A model generated the notes under the pieces. That model did no database searches. It was not told the origin of the DNA and saw only the letters and a list, made by a program, of their open reading frames with translations. Of a DNA stretch of 64,000 nucleotides, positions 12,985 to 21,770 are shown piece after piece (positions within the stretch are counted from its first letter, which is position 1; every line of letters starts with the position of its first letter). The stretch lies in assembly GCA_947644645.1 (NCBI GenBank), contig CANSAF010000004.1, forward strand, positions 34,876-98,875, read 5' to 3'. The position numbers and the translations under genes are program-made. Source of the DNA: an uncultured Sporosarcina sp. (lineage in GTDB: Bacteria; Bacillota; Bacilli; Bacillales_A; Planococcaceae).

Positions 12985-14316
12985 ATGAACAAGAAACTTT
13001 TTGTGCTTTTCTTATTAATCTTAAGTCTTGTTATAACTGCTTGTGGCAAAGAAGACGATACATCTAATCAAGGTTCAAGTGGGGAATTTGATGGTGAAAT
13101 AACTGTATGGCATTCATTTACCCAAGGACCGCGAATGGAGTTTATGCAGTCGGCAGCAGATGCTTTCATGGAAGAGCATCCAAAAGTAAAAATAAAAATT
13201 GAGACATTTGCATGGCCTGAATTTTATACAAAATGGACAACAGGTATACAATCTGGACAAGTTCCAGATGTTAGTACAGCGCTACCGAATCATGTAGTAG
13301 AACTAATCGATGTTGATGCACTAGTGCCGTTAAATGATGTTATTGATAACATAGGCAGAGATCGTTTCTATGAAGCTCCACTACAAGAGGGGACAATTGA
13401 CAGTGATAACTTCTCTATTCCACTCTACTCACATGCACAAGTAATGTGGTATAGAAAAGATTTATTAGAAGAGGCAGGATTGGAAGTACCTAAAACATGG
13501 GAGGAATTATTTGAAACTGCAAAAGCATTAAATAACCCACCTAATCTTTATGGACTATCAGTTCCAATGGGTTCTGGAGACATGATGGCAACAAGATTCC
13601 TAAACTTTTATGTTCGTTCTGCTGGTGAAACATTATTGACCGAGGATGGAAAAGCAAATTTAACAAGTAAGTCAGCAATTGATGGCATTAACTATTGGGT
13701 AAAAATGTATAATGAAACGTCACCAGAAGGCTCTGTTAATTACACTGTGTTAGATCAAGCAAATTTATATTACCAAGGAAAATCAGCATTTGATTTTAAT
13801 AGTGGTTTCCAAATTGGCGGCGTAGAAACAAACTCTCCGCAATTGGTCGATCAAATTGATGCGGCACCTATGCCTAAAATTAATGAAAGTGATCCAGATA
13901 ATGGAATTGAGACATCTAATATTCCTGTTGTTGTTTGGAAGAATAGTAAGCATCCAGAAATTGCAAAAGCATTCGTTGAGAGTTTATATGAAAAAGAAGA
14001 GTATATAGAGTTTTTACACTCGGTTCCAGCAGGTATGTTACCAGCTTTGAAAGACATTGCTGAGGATCCTATGTTCTTAGACGAACCAACGATTCAAAAA
14101 TTCGATAATGCAGTTAAAATCATTAGTGAAGCAGTAGACAAAGGTACTGCAATTGGTATGGAAAATGGTCCTTCCCTACAGTCTGGAATTATTACAAGTC
14201 AAAGTGTTATTGAAAAGATGTTCCAAGATATTGTTTTAAACTCGGTCCCTGTAGAAGAAGCAGCGGAAAAAGCGGAAAAGGAATTGAATGACTTATTTGA
14301 TATGTTAAGTAGATAA
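12985..14316 (+). CDS. Sialic-acid (probably 2,7-anhydro-Neu5Ac) binding lipoprotein of ABC importer
   Basis: The 443-residue protein has a lipoprotein signal ending VITAC and a family-1 solute-binding fold beginning ITVWHSFTQGPR. It is the first gene of a plus-strand operon with two permeases and a YjhC/NanOx-type oxidoreductase, opposite a sialidase gene. That gene order is like the SatABC-type sialic-acid importers of pneumococcus and Ruminococcus gnavus. Preference for the anhydro form is inferred from the sialidase and oxidoreductase. AGGTGG precedes the ATG. The operon has a strong promoter with a cre box. Confidence 0.88.
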   Translation: MNKKLFVLFLLILSLVITACGKEDDTSNQGSSGEFDGEITVWHSFTQGPRMEFMQSAADAFMEEHPKVKIKIETFAWPEFYTKWTTGIQSGQVPDVSTALPNHVVELIDVDALVPLNDVIDNIGRDRFYEAPLQEGTIDSDNFSIPLYSHAQVMWYRKDLLEEAGLEVPKTWEELFETAKALNNPPNLYGLSVPMGSGDMMATRFLNFYVRSAGETLLTEDGKANLTSKSAIDGINYWVKMYNETSPEGSVNYTVLDQANLYYQGKSAFDFNSGFQIGGVETNSPQLVDQIDAAPMPKINESDPDNGIETSNIPVVVWKNSKHPEIAKAFVESLYEKEEYIEFLHSVPAGMLPALKDIAEDPMFLDEPTIQKFDNAVKIISEAVDKGTAIGMENGPSLQSGIITSQSVIEKMFQDIVLNSVPVEEAAEKAEKELNDLFDMLSR

Positions 14317-14341
14317 TTTAAACTTGGTTATCCAATTTACA

Positions 14342-14366
14342 GCGCTCTCAATATTCACGAGAGCGC
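14342..14366 (+). other. Intercistronic stem-loop after the binding-protein gene
   Basis: GCGCTCTC and GAGAGCGC form a perfect 8-bp stem with a 9-base loop, 26 bases after the stop and about 115 bases before the next gene. There is no strong U-run, so partial termination or 3'-end protection is more likely than a full stop. Confidence 0.65.
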
Positions 14367-14482
14367 CTGTTTGATAATTATAACCTTCAATTGCCGTAAA
14401 ATCCTTATTAATTAAATTAACACCACGTGGGGGGCATCATTGGGAGGAAGTTTCACTTTATCTTAACAGGAGGAGTTAAGAG

Positions 14483-15373
14483 ATGGAGAAAAAACTTAGA
14501 AATTTTAATATAACGGGCATGTTATTTATATTGCCTGCTATACTCATTGTAATTTTACTATTAATCTACCCAATTTTTTCGAGTATCTATTTTAGCTTAA
14601 CAACAAAAAATTTAATTCGACCTTTCTATGATTTTGTTTGGTTTGAAAATTTTAAGTTTGTTTTAACAAATCCAGATTTTTATAAAGCTTTTGTGAACTC
14701 AATAAAATGGACATTCTTTTCAATAGTTGGTCAATTATTCGTGGGTTTTAGTGCAGCATTGGCTTTAAACAGAATTCCTAGATTTACTGGGATTTATAGA
14801 ACGTTATTAATCATCCCATGGGCATTTCCAGCAATCGTCATAGCTTTCTCTTGGAAATATATTTTAAATGACGTCTATGGTTTTTTACCTAACCTACTTA
14901 CTCAACTAGGAATTACATCAAGTAATATTAACTTTTTAGCCAATCCAGATTTAGTTTTTATCGTTGTTGTTTTGATTAACATTTGGTTTGGCGCACCACT
15001 ATTTATGGTGAATATATTGTCAGCTTTAAAGACGATTCCATCCGAACAGTATGAAGCTGCACAAATGGATGGAGCATCCCCACTTCAAGTTTTTTGGCAT
15101 ATTACAATTAGGCATGTTCGCGTTGTGATTGGACTATTGCTAGTTTTAAGAACAATTTGGATCTTTAATAACTTCGACATTTTGTATTTGATCACAGGTG
15201 GTGGTCCTTCAGACAATACAACAACGTTGCCGATATTTGCCTATAAAGTCGGCTGGGGGATGAAACAACTTGGCGTTGCGTCAGCAATTACTGTTATTTT
15301 ACTACTGTTTTTACTTGGTATTTGTTTCTTATACTTTAAATTACTCGATAAATGGGAAAGGGATGATCGCTAA
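14483..15373 (+). CDS. Sialic-acid ABC importer permease (MalF type)
   Basis: The 296-residue protein has six hydrophobic stretches, the first at about 12-35, and the EAA motif YEAAQMDGASPLQVF around residue 190. It starts after AGGAGGAG. Its stop shares one base with the start of the next permease (TAATG), so the two are translationally coupled. It should form a heterodimer with that protein and use a shared ATPase encoded outside the window. Confidence 0.92.
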   Translation: MEKKLRNFNITGMLFILPAILIVILLLIYPIFSSIYFSLTTKNLIRPFYDFVWFENFKFVLTNPDFYKAFVNSIKWTFFSIVGQLFVGFSAALALNRIPRFTGIYRTLLIIPWAFPAIVIAFSWKYILNDVYGFLPNLLTQLGITSSNINFLANPDLVFIVVVLINIWFGAPLFMVNILSALKTIPSEQYEAAQMDGASPLQVFWHITIRHVRVVIGLLLVLRTIWIFNNFDILYLITGGGPSDNTTTLPIFAYKVGWGMKQLGVASAITVILLLFLLGICFLYFKLLDKWERDDR

Positions 15374-16203
15374 TGGTAGGAAGAAATAAATTGTCTACCG
15401 CATTAACTTATGTTTACTTGACAATATTAGCCATTGTATCAGTTTTTCCGTTAATCTGGATTGCATTATCATCTATAAAGTCTTCGGGTGAAATGGCGAA
15501 TTATCCACTTTCATTTTTTCCAAAAGAAGTCACTTTTGAATATTATACAAGAGTACTCAATGATCTATCATTCACGGTTAATATTAAAAATAGCTTATTA
15601 GTGTCATTTTCTGCGACAGTAATTACAATTGTCGTTTCTTCATTAGGCGCGTATGGAATTGTCAGATTCTTCCCGAAAGCAGGTAAGAAAATGACAAAAG
15701 TTTTGATTACGACTTATATGTTTCCACCGATTTTATTGGCAGTTCCTTATTCTATTATTATCGTATCAATAGGCTTAGTAAATACTTGGACAGGTCTTGT
15801 CATAACTTATTTATCATTTTCCATTCCTTATGCGATTTGGATGCTTATTGGATTTTTCCAAACTGTCCCTATAGAAATAGAAGAAGCGGCAAAGGTAGAT
15901 GGAGCAGGAAAAATGAGAACCTTCTTACAAGTTGCATTACCCGTTGTTGCGCCCGGAATGGTAGCAACTGCCATTTATACATTTATCAATACATGGAATG
16001 AGTTTTTATTTGCATTATTGCTCATTAATAGTTCCGAAAAAATGCCGATATCGGTCGCACTATACTCGTTAACAGGCTCGGAAATATTAGACTGGGGAGA
16101 AATGATGGCAGCATCAATGATTGTAATTTTACCTTCAATTATATTCTTCATGATTATTCAGAATAAAATTGCAGGTGGCTTATCTGATGGTTCAGTAAAA
16201 TAA
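15373..16203 (+). CDS. Sialic-acid ABC importer permease (MalG type)
   Basis: The 276-residue membrane protein carries the EAA loop EEAAKVDGAGKMRTF near residue 175, then a C-terminal helix and the usual short basic tail. It sits between the first permease (1-base overlap) and the oxidoreductase gene, whose start is 28 bases downstream. Confidence 0.92.
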   Translation: MVGRNKLSTALTYVYLTILAIVSVFPLIWIALSSIKSSGEMANYPLSFFPKEVTFEYYTRVLNDLSFTVNIKNSLLVSFSATVITIVVSSLGAYGIVRFFPKAGKKMTKVLITTYMFPPILLAVPYSIIIVSIGLVNTWTGLVITYLSFSIPYAIWMLIGFFQTVPIEIEEAAKVDGAGKMRTFLQVALPVVAPGMVATAIYTFINTWNEFLFALLLINSSEKMPISVALYSLTGSEILDWGEMMAASMIVILPSIIFFMIIQNKIAGGLSDGSVK

Positions 16204-16231
16204 TTCTTTTAAAATGGAGAGGAGACTTTGT

Positions 16232-17356
16232 ATGAAAAAAGTTAATTACGGAGTAGTAGGAACAGGATATTTTGGGGCGGGTCTAGCAAGGATTTTAAAT
16301 GAATTTGAAGATGCAAAAATTGTTGCAGTTTACGATCCAGAGAATGCCGAAATCGTTGCGGAAGAACTTGCATGTGAAGTTGAACCAAGTGTTGAAGCAT
16401 TATGCCAAAGAGAGGATATTGAAGCGATAATCGTCGCCTCCCCAAATGCCTTTCATAAACATCCCGTTTTAAGTGCAGCACAAAATAAGAAACATGTATT
16501 TTGTGAAAAACCAATTGCATTATCTTATGAAGATTGTCGAGAAATGATTGATATTACAGCAAAAAACAACGTTACCTTTATGGCTGGGCATGTTATGAAT
16601 TTTATGAATGGCGTGCGTACTGCTAAAAAACTAATCAACGATGGGGAAATTGGGGAAATTCTTTTTTGTCATGCGGAACGAAACGGTTGGGAAGAAGCAC
16701 AGAAACAAGTAAGCTGGAAAAAACAAAGAGCATTGTCTGGTGGACACTTATACCATCATATTCACGAACTTGATTTTATTCAATTTTTAATGGGACCAGC
16801 ACAGCGCGTGTCTATGGTAGGGGGTAATGTTGCCCATCAAGGTGAACAATTTGGTGATGAAGATGATATGTTGTTAATTACACTTGAATTTGGTAATAAT
16901 CGATTTGCAACTCTACAATATGGATCAGCTTTTAGATGGAGTGATCACTATGTGAAGATTCAAGGAACAAAAGGGGCCATTTTACTGGATTTACAAGATG
17001 TACAAGTTGTTTTAAAAACTCCAGAAAGAGAAGAAAAGTTCTTATTACACGAATCCGCGGAAGAAGACACTGATCGTACGAATATCTATCGAGGATTAAA
17101 ATCGGATCAAGCAATCGCTTATGGAAAACCTAATCAAACTCCGCCAATGTGGCTCCATTCGATTATGGTCAAAGAAATGACGTATTTCCACAACATAATG
17201 AAAGGGGCAGAAATTGAAGCGGAATTTATTCCTCTATTGGATGGAACTGCTGCAAGCGCCTCAATTGCGACTGCAGATGCACTGACCTTATCGCTTAATG
17301 AAGACAGGAAAGTCAGTATTGAGGAAATCACTGCTAAAGAGAGCTTACAAAGCTGA
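16232..17356 (+). CDS. Gfo/Idh/MocA oxidoreductase, YjhC/NanOx type (2,7-anhydro-Neu5Ac to Neu5Ac)
   Basis: The 374-residue protein has an N-terminal Rossmann fold (NYGVVGTGYFGAGLAR), CEKPIALSYEDC with the catalytic-type Lys of EKP near residue 95, and GGHLYHHIHELD (about 170) in the sugar-binding domain. These segments are highly reminiscent of E. coli YjhC and R. gnavus NanOx, which convert 2,7-anhydro-Neu5Ac to Neu5Ac with a transiently used NAD cofactor. The start at 16232 follows GGAGAGGAG; an upstream in-frame ATG lies within that site. As the last gene of the importer operon it would act on the imported product before NanA. Substrate assignment rests on motif memory and context. Confidence 0.88.
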   Translation: MKKVNYGVVGTGYFGAGLARILNEFEDAKIVAVYDPENAEIVAEELACEVEPSVEALCQREDIEAIIVASPNAFHKHPVLSAAQNKKHVFCEKPIALSYEDCREMIDITAKNNVTFMAGHVMNFMNGVRTAKKLINDGEIGEILFCHAERNGWEEAQKQVSWKKQRALSGGHLYHHIHELDFIQFLMGPAQRVSMVGGNVAHQGEQFGDEDDMLLITLEFGNNRFATLQYGSAFRWSDHYVKIQGTKGAILLDLQDVQVVLKTPEREEKFLLHESAEEDTDRTNIYRGLKSDQAIAYGKPNQTPPMWLHSIMVKEMTYFHNIMKGAEIEAEFIPLLDGTAASASIATADALTLSLNEDRKVSIEEITAKESLQS

Positions 17357-17470
17357 TGTTTAGTGTAATCAATATTTGAATACATATTCTACTTCTAATT
17401 CATTTAGAAGTAGTCTGTTATTACAGTATGATTTATCGTGAACATCATTATGATAAATAGTAATTACTTT

Positions 17471-17520
17471 TAAGACAACATCTGAAAAGTACATTCGTTG
17501 ACTTTCAAGATGTTGTCTTA
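17471..17520 (+). terminator. Long hairpin downstream of the oxidoreductase gene
   Basis: TAAGACAACATCT pairs with AGATGTTGTCTTA, and an inner TGAAAAGT with ACTTTCA. A smaller hairpin, CTACTTCTA/TAGAAGTAG, lies before it at 17389-17413. U-runs are weak, so this may act together with the next terminator. Confidence 0.55.
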
Positions 17521-17562
17521 TTGTATATTAATTTGATACAATCTATCGAAATAAATCTAATA

Positions 17563-17615
17563 AAAAACTGTCATAAAAAATCAAGTTGCTCACTGATTTT
17601 TATGACAGCTTTTTA
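17563..17615. terminator. Bidirectional terminator between the sialic-acid importer operon and the RpiR gene
   Basis: AAAAAACTGTCATAAAAAATCA pairs with TGATTTTTATGACAGCTTTTT around 10 bases; A- and T-runs on both sides let it serve both converging genes. Confidence 0.8.
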
Positions 17616-17616
17616 C

Positions 17617-18471
17617 TTAAATCATCTTTTCAACAACTGCGTTTGCTGTTAATTCCTTATTTCTCCGTGATTTATCATTTGTTCTTTTAAAATATTCCAT
17701 GTAAAGCAAATCTAATAAATATAATTGGGCTATTTTAGCTGTAAGACTACCACCTTGTAAAGGACCTTCATTCGCCCCACAAAGTAAAGTTATATCCGCA
17801 TAACTTGTTAATGGTGATTTTGCAAATCGAGTAATTGCAATAATTTTTGCTCCTCGCTCTTTGGCTACTTTTGCGACTTCAATTGTATCCTTTGTCGATC
17901 CAGAATAAGAGATTAATACTGCCACTTCGGATTCTGTCATTAAAGAGGCCGACATAATTTGTAAATGTGAATCGATTGTACACTCTGTTTTATTTGTAAT
18001 CCGCATAAATTTATTTTTCGCTTCTAATGCTGTCATTAAAGAAGAACCTACACCAAAGAAATGAACTCGATTTCCTTGAATTATATACTCAACAGCTTTT
18101 TCAATATCTGCTGAATTGATTAAATCATTCGTTTCTGTTAATGCATTAACAGTTGTCGTTAATATTTTAGAAGATAGTTCTGCAATTGTATCTTCCATCG
18201 TCACTTCACTAGTAAGTTGAGACATTTCACTTTCTGCCGTCGTACTATGCGCCAATGCAATTTTAAATTCTTGATACCCTTTCAATTTTAAAGTTTTACA
18301 AAATCTGAACACACTTGACTCTCCAACATCGCAAGCCTCAGCTAAATCTGTAATTGACATATAAATTACATCTGTAGTATTTTCAAGAATATAATCCGCG
18401 ACTTTCTTTTCCGTATTTGTGAATCTATTGTATCGAGCGTGTATGTAAGCAAGAATATCAGTTTTCGTCAT
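17617..18471 (-). CDS. RpiR-family regulator of sialic-acid genes
   Basis: The 284-residue protein has an N-terminal RpiR helix-turn-helix (about 1-77, with DLAEACDVGESSVFRFCKTL) and a C-terminal SIS domain (about 125-250, with FGVGSS and ISYSGSTKDT) that would bind a phosphosugar such as ManNAc-6-P or GlcNAc-6-P. Regulators of this type (NanR in Gram-positives) control sialic-acid genes, and this one stands between the importer operon and nanE/nanA. GGGGGGG precedes the ATG. It ends against the importer operon at a shared terminator. Confidence 0.9.
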   Translation of the reverse strand: MTKTDILAYIHARYNRFTNTEKKVADYILENTTDVIYMSITDLAEACDVGESSVFRFCKTLKLKGYQEFKIALAHSTTAESEMSQLTSEVTMEDTIAELSSKILTTTVNALTETNDLINSADIEKAVEYIIQGNRVHFFGVGSSLMTALEAKNKFMRITNKTECTIDSHLQIMSASLMTESEVAVLISYSGSTKDTIEVAKVAKERGAKIIAITRFAKSPLTSYADITLLCGANEGPLQGGSLTAKIAQLYLLDLLYMEYFKRTNDKSRRNKELTANAVVEKMI

Positions 18472-18540
18472 GATTTCCCCCCCTTATTTTTATTCTTGAA
18501 TAGCTAATACATTATCTTTGACTATTCCCAGTTTTTTAAA

Positions 18541-18606
18541 TAAAAAACACGGACCCATCGCTATAACATGTACATTCCAAAGTACATATTATAGCGACGA
18601 GTCCCC
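18541..18606 (-). terminator. Terminator of nanE
   Basis: On the minus strand, GGACTCGTCGCTATAATATG and GTAC arms pair with GTACATGTTATAGCGATGGG and TCC in a stem of over 20 bp, followed by TTTTTT. It separates nanE from the rpiR-type gene. Confidence 0.88.
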
Positions 18607-18623
18607 TACGTACTAAAATGGAA

Positions 18624-19313
18624 TCAAGGAATTGCTGCAATAAATCGCTTAGCAATCTCCAATGGTCGAGTAATTGCTGAGCCAACTACGGCTGAATCGA
18701 CTCCTAGCTCAAATATATACCTCAATTCCTCTGGTGTCCATATGCCACCCTCTGCAATGACTGGTATAGGAAAATCCTTAACTAACCGTTCAATCATTTC
18801 CATATTCGGTAATTTAAGTTCTTTTGTATATTCCGTATAACCACTTAATGTTGTACCTACACAATCAAATCCTAACTTATAAGCTTCTTTAGCTTCTTCA
18901 TAAGTTGAACAGTCTGCCATAAATAATTGATCTTTATATTTTTCTTTAATGAGTGGAAACACTTCACTAATCGTTTTCCCATCCGGTCTAACCCTTTTAG
19001 TCGCATCTAAGGCTATCAAATCAACTCCTTCTTGCACAAGAAGATCAATTTCTTTCATCGTTGGCGTAATAAAAACGTCTGACCCCTCATAATCTTGTTT
19101 GATTATCCCAATAATCGGTAAATCCACACTTTTTTTAATAGCTTGTATATCAATGATGCTGTTAGCACGGATTCCTTTCGCACCTGCCATCTTAGCCGAA
19201 CAAGCCATTTTCCCCATTATAAAAGAACTGTGGAGAGGTTCTTCAGGAAGTGCCTGACAGGAAACGACAAGGCCTCCTTGTATTTTCTTAAAAATATTCT
19301 CTTTTGTCCTCAT
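18624..19313 (-). CDS. nanE: N-acetylmannosamine-6-phosphate 2-epimerase
   Basis: The 229-residue TIM-barrel protein converts ManNAc-6-P to GlcNAc-6-P. It has the NanE signature at the N-terminus (LVVSCQALPEEPLHS), the catalytic Lys in GIIKQDY (Lys72) and the Glu in VIAEGGIW (Glu188), plus a phosphate-binding VVGSAITRP at the end. Length is typical. AGGAGACG precedes the ATG. It is downstream of nanA but 297 bases away, and has its own terminator. The product would flow to NagA, encoded at 47138-48292. Confidence 0.96.
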   Translation of the reverse strand: MRTKENIFKKIQGGLVVSCQALPEEPLHSSFIMGKMACSAKMAGAKGIRANSIIDIQAIKKSVDLPIIGIIKQDYEGSDVFITPTMKEIDLLVQEGVDLIALDATKRVRPDGKTISEVFPLIKEKYKDQLFMADCSTYEEAKEAYKLGFDCVGTTLSGYTEYTKELKLPNMEMIERLVKDFPIPVIAEGGIWTPEELRYIFELGVDSAVVGSAITRPLEIAKRFIAAIP

Positions 19314-19387
19314 CTTAAATCGTCTCCTATATTTAATAATACCTTCACAGCCTCCATAGAGATCCCTAGCATAAATCTTCCCTAAGA

Positions 19388-19399
19388 CAAGTTAACTTG
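19388..19399. promoter_or_regulatory. Perfect palindrome in the nanE upstream region, possible operator
   Basis: CAAGTTAACTTG is a perfect 12-bp palindrome about 75 bases before the nanE start. The rest of the nanA-nanE gap (19314-19610) holds two direct copies of AATTCTTAAGGT (19552 and 19578) and no clear promoter. Function unknown; an RpiR-type operator is one option. Confidence 0.3.
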
Positions 19400-19610
19400 A
19401 CTAAACTAATCATTCTATACGAGAAGTTTCGACTGAATTCTTACATAGTATAGAAACGCCTTTATACGTTTTGATATCTAATCACATATTTGCATCTCTA
19501 TTTTATAATCAATTTAAGCCTTCTCAACTTTACTGTTTAGATTTTTATAGGAATTCTTAAGGTGGGTAGAAAAGCTAAATTCTTAAGGTTAGAGATTATC
19601 TTCTATAACT

Positions 19611-20531
19611 TTATCCTTCTGCCCCAACAAAACTCTCAATTGCTTCGTCAATCTGATTTTTAATTGCTTCGATTTTGCTTAAATCTTCACCAATGACCGG
19701 CTCTAGTGGACCTCTAACTGACCCAATATTCAGACCTCTTAATTTATAGACTTCCTTAATTGTTGAATACATTGAACCATTTAAGGAACATAATGCGATA
19801 ATAATATCGTTAATAACCTTTTGAATGCTTCTCGCTTTTTCAAACTCTCCTGCCGCAACTAATTTTTCAGCTTGTAAAAATAGTTCTGGCATCGCCCCGT
19901 AAGTCCCGCCGATTCCTGCATCAGCACCAATAATTCTTCCTGCAACATATTGTTCATCTGGTCCGTTAAACACAATAAAATGATCATGTGCTGCTGCTTT
20001 AAATCTTTCAATATCCATGACAGGCATGGAAGAATTTTTCACACCAATTAATTTTTTATTTTCCAACAATCTTTCCAATAAATTTGTCGTTAAATGATAA
20101 CCAGTAGTTTGTGGAATATTGTAAATAATAAAAGGAAGATCCGTCGCTTCCATAATTTCAGTCCAATATTTCTCAATCGCTGTTTCAGGTAATAAAAAAT
20201 AGATTGGTGGAATTGCAGATAGTGCATCATACCCAAGCTCTTCAGCATACTTCGCAAGTTCAATACTTTCTTTCGTTGACGGTGCGCCAACATGTGCAAT
20301 TAATGTGAGCTTTCCTCGCACATTTTCCGCGACGTACTTTAAAGTTTTTTTCCTTTCTTCGAGATTTTGATAAATGCATTCTCCCGAACTACCACCTACA
20401 TATAAGCCCTTAACGCCCTTTTCATAAAGATATGTAGATAATTGATGCGTTCTTTCTTCCGATATTTCCCCTGCATCATCGTAACAAGCATAAAAAGCAG
20501 GAATAATGCCTTTATATTGATTTAAATCCAT
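19611..20531 (-). CDS. nanA: N-acetylneuraminate lyase
   Basis: The 306-residue member of the DHDPS/NAL family splits Neu5Ac to ManNAc and pyruvate. It has GGSSGE (substrate carboxylate site), IYNIPQTTGY with Tyr137, and GVKNSS with the Schiff-base Lys165; these are NanA rather than DapA features. GGGAGG precedes the ATG. It has a good promoter with a cre box over the start site, so it is probably repressed by glucose. The ManNAc made would need a kinase; the adjacent ROK protein (20746-21633) is a candidate. Confidence 0.96.
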   Translation of the reverse strand: MDLNQYKGIIPAFYACYDDAGEISEERTHQLSTYLYEKGVKGLYVGGSSGECIYQNLEERKKTLKYVAENVRGKLTLIAHVGAPSTKESIELAKYAEELGYDALSAIPPIYFLLPETAIEKYWTEIMEATDLPFIIYNIPQTTGYHLTTNLLERLLENKKLIGVKNSSMPVMDIERFKAAAHDHFIVFNGPDEQYVAGRIIGADAGIGGTYGAMPELFLQAEKLVAAGEFEKARSIQKVINDIIIALCSLNGSMYSTIKEVYKLRGLNIGSVRGPLEPVIGEDLSKIEAIKNQIDEAIESFVGAEG

Positions 20532-20550
20532 TTCTATTCCTTCCTCCCTT

Positions 20551-20566
20551 TTGTAACCGTTTCCAA
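20551..20566 (-). promoter_or_regulatory. cre box at nanA
   Basis: On the minus strand TTGGAAACGGTTACAA matches WTGNNARCGNWWWCAW at all positions. It lies between the -10 and the nanA ribosome binding site. Confidence 0.85.
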
Positions 20567-20570
20567 TTAT

Positions 20571-20599
20571 ATTTTATCACTTATTCTGAAAATTGTAAA
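20571..20599 (-). promoter_or_regulatory. Predicted promoter of nanA
   Basis: TTTACA (20599-20594) and TAAAAT (20576-20571) on the minus strand are 17 bases apart. Confidence 0.75.
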
Positions 20600-20682
20600 T
20601 AACTTTCTTCTATTATGATTATTATTGAAAAAAATATCCACCACTTTATTTATTATATTCATTCCTAAAACAAAACCAGCAT

Positions 20683-20729
20683 AAAAAACAGTGGTGATCA
20701 ATCATTTCGACTGATCACCACTGTTTTTT
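20683..20729 (-). terminator. Terminator of the ROK gene 20746-21633
   Basis: A perfect stem, ACAGTGGTGATCA with TGATCACCACTGT, is flanked by A6 and T6, so it may work in both directions. Confidence 0.9.
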
Positions 20730-20745
20730 CAATATTATCTTCTAC

Positions 20746-21633
20746 TCAATCCACGGTCATATGAAGCGTCGCCGCTCCGAGTAATCCCGCTTTATTCCCA
20801 AGTGAAGCTTTCATGATTTTCATATCTGAAAAACTACTGATGAGTCGCTGTTCCATGCGCTCTCTCACCATGTCGATTAAACGATCTTGTTCCATCACAC
20901 CGCCGCCAATAATAATTGCCGATGGATTAAAAATATGTGTGAGTGACACTAAACCATGATTGACCTCATCTATCCAATCACTTAAAATTTGTTCAAGTTC
21001 TGGATGCCCTGCTTCAAGCGCTTCAAAAATTTTACGTCCATTATCATATTTCTCATCTATTTTCTGAGCATTTCTTACCAAAGCTGTTGTCGAAGCATAT
21101 CTTTCATAGCAACCAAAGTGACCACAATTACATTTTTCTCCATTTGGATGCACAATCATATGTCCGAATTCTGCCGCTACGCCATTAGCACCTTTATATA
21201 ACGATGAATTTAAAACCATTGCGCCACCAATACCTGTCCCGTAAGTTAAGCAGAGAAAATTCGCATCCTCTTTTCCCGCACCGAACATTTTCTCACCTAA
21301 TGCTGCACAGTTTACATCGTTTTCAACTTTTACCGGTACTTGAAACTTTTTTTCAAAAATTGCTTGTACGTTCGCACCTGTATAACCAGGGATATTTTCA
21401 CTTGCATAGACAATCACACCGCGATCACTGTCAACTTGCCCAGCAGTACTAATACCGATTGCGTCAAAATCCGTATACTTTTTCGAAACAACTTGTACTA
21501 AATTTTCTAGTAAATGCTTTCCGCCTTTACGCGCTTCCGAATCAATCTCTTGAAATGAAGATATCTCACCTTGCTCATCCACTAAACACATTTTAATCGC
21601 TGTTCCACCAATATCTATCGCTAAAACTTTCAG
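20746..21633 (-). CDS. ROK-family sugar kinase (sister of 30980-31867)
   Basis: The protein has the ATP phosphate-binding DIGGT at its N-terminus, VENDVN with the catalytic Asp, a GH metal ligand in AEFGHM and the zinc motif CNCGHFGC. It phosphorylates a hexose or N-acetylhexosamine; ManNAc kinase (NanK) is plausible because nanA is next, but glucokinase cannot be excluded. The best start is a CTG at 21633 behind AAAGGGTGA, which gives 295 residues, exactly the length of its sister. A TTG at 21657 and a GTG at 21642 are in-frame alternatives with poorer spacing. Its own terminator follows and another precedes it, so it is a single-gene unit. Confidence 0.88.
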   Translation of the reverse strand: MKVLAIDIGGTAIKMCLVDEQGEISSFQEIDSEARKGGKHLLENLVQVVSKKYTDFDAIGISTAGQVDSDRGVIVYASENIPGYTGANVQAIFEKKFQVPVKVENDVNCAALGEKMFGAGKEDANFLCLTYGTGIGGAMVLNSSLYKGANGVAAEFGHMIVHPNGEKCNCGHFGCYERYASTTALVRNAQKIDEKYDNGRKIFEALEAGHPELEQILSDWIDEVNHGLVSLTHIFNPSAIIIGGGVMEQDRLIDMVRERMEQRLISSFSDMKIMKASLGNKAGLLGAATLHMTVD

Positions 21634-21670
21634 TGTACTCACCCTTTGTTTTTTCAAATAATTTGCGCAT

Positions 21671-21683
21671 TAACTGTAGCATA
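21671..21683 (-). promoter_or_regulatory. Promoter-proximal element shared by the two ROK kinase genes
   Basis: TATGCTACAGTTA on the minus strand recurs as TATGTTACAGTTA at 31901-31913, in both cases 34-38 bases before the start codon. It resembles an extended -10 (TGnTACAGT). Confidence 0.4.
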
Positions 21684-21734
21684 ATTTACCTTTTCTTTCT
21701 ACACTCTCACCTGATGATTTTTGTTCACCATAAT

Positions 21735-21763
21735 AAAAACAAGCCCATGAAGGACTTGTTTTT
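21735..21763 (-). terminator. Terminator of the oxidoreductase gene 21771-22814
   Basis: AACAAGTCC pairs with GGGCTTGTT (one G-T) and is followed by TTTAT on the minus strand. Confidence 0.65.
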
Positions 21764-21770
21764 AACATCC

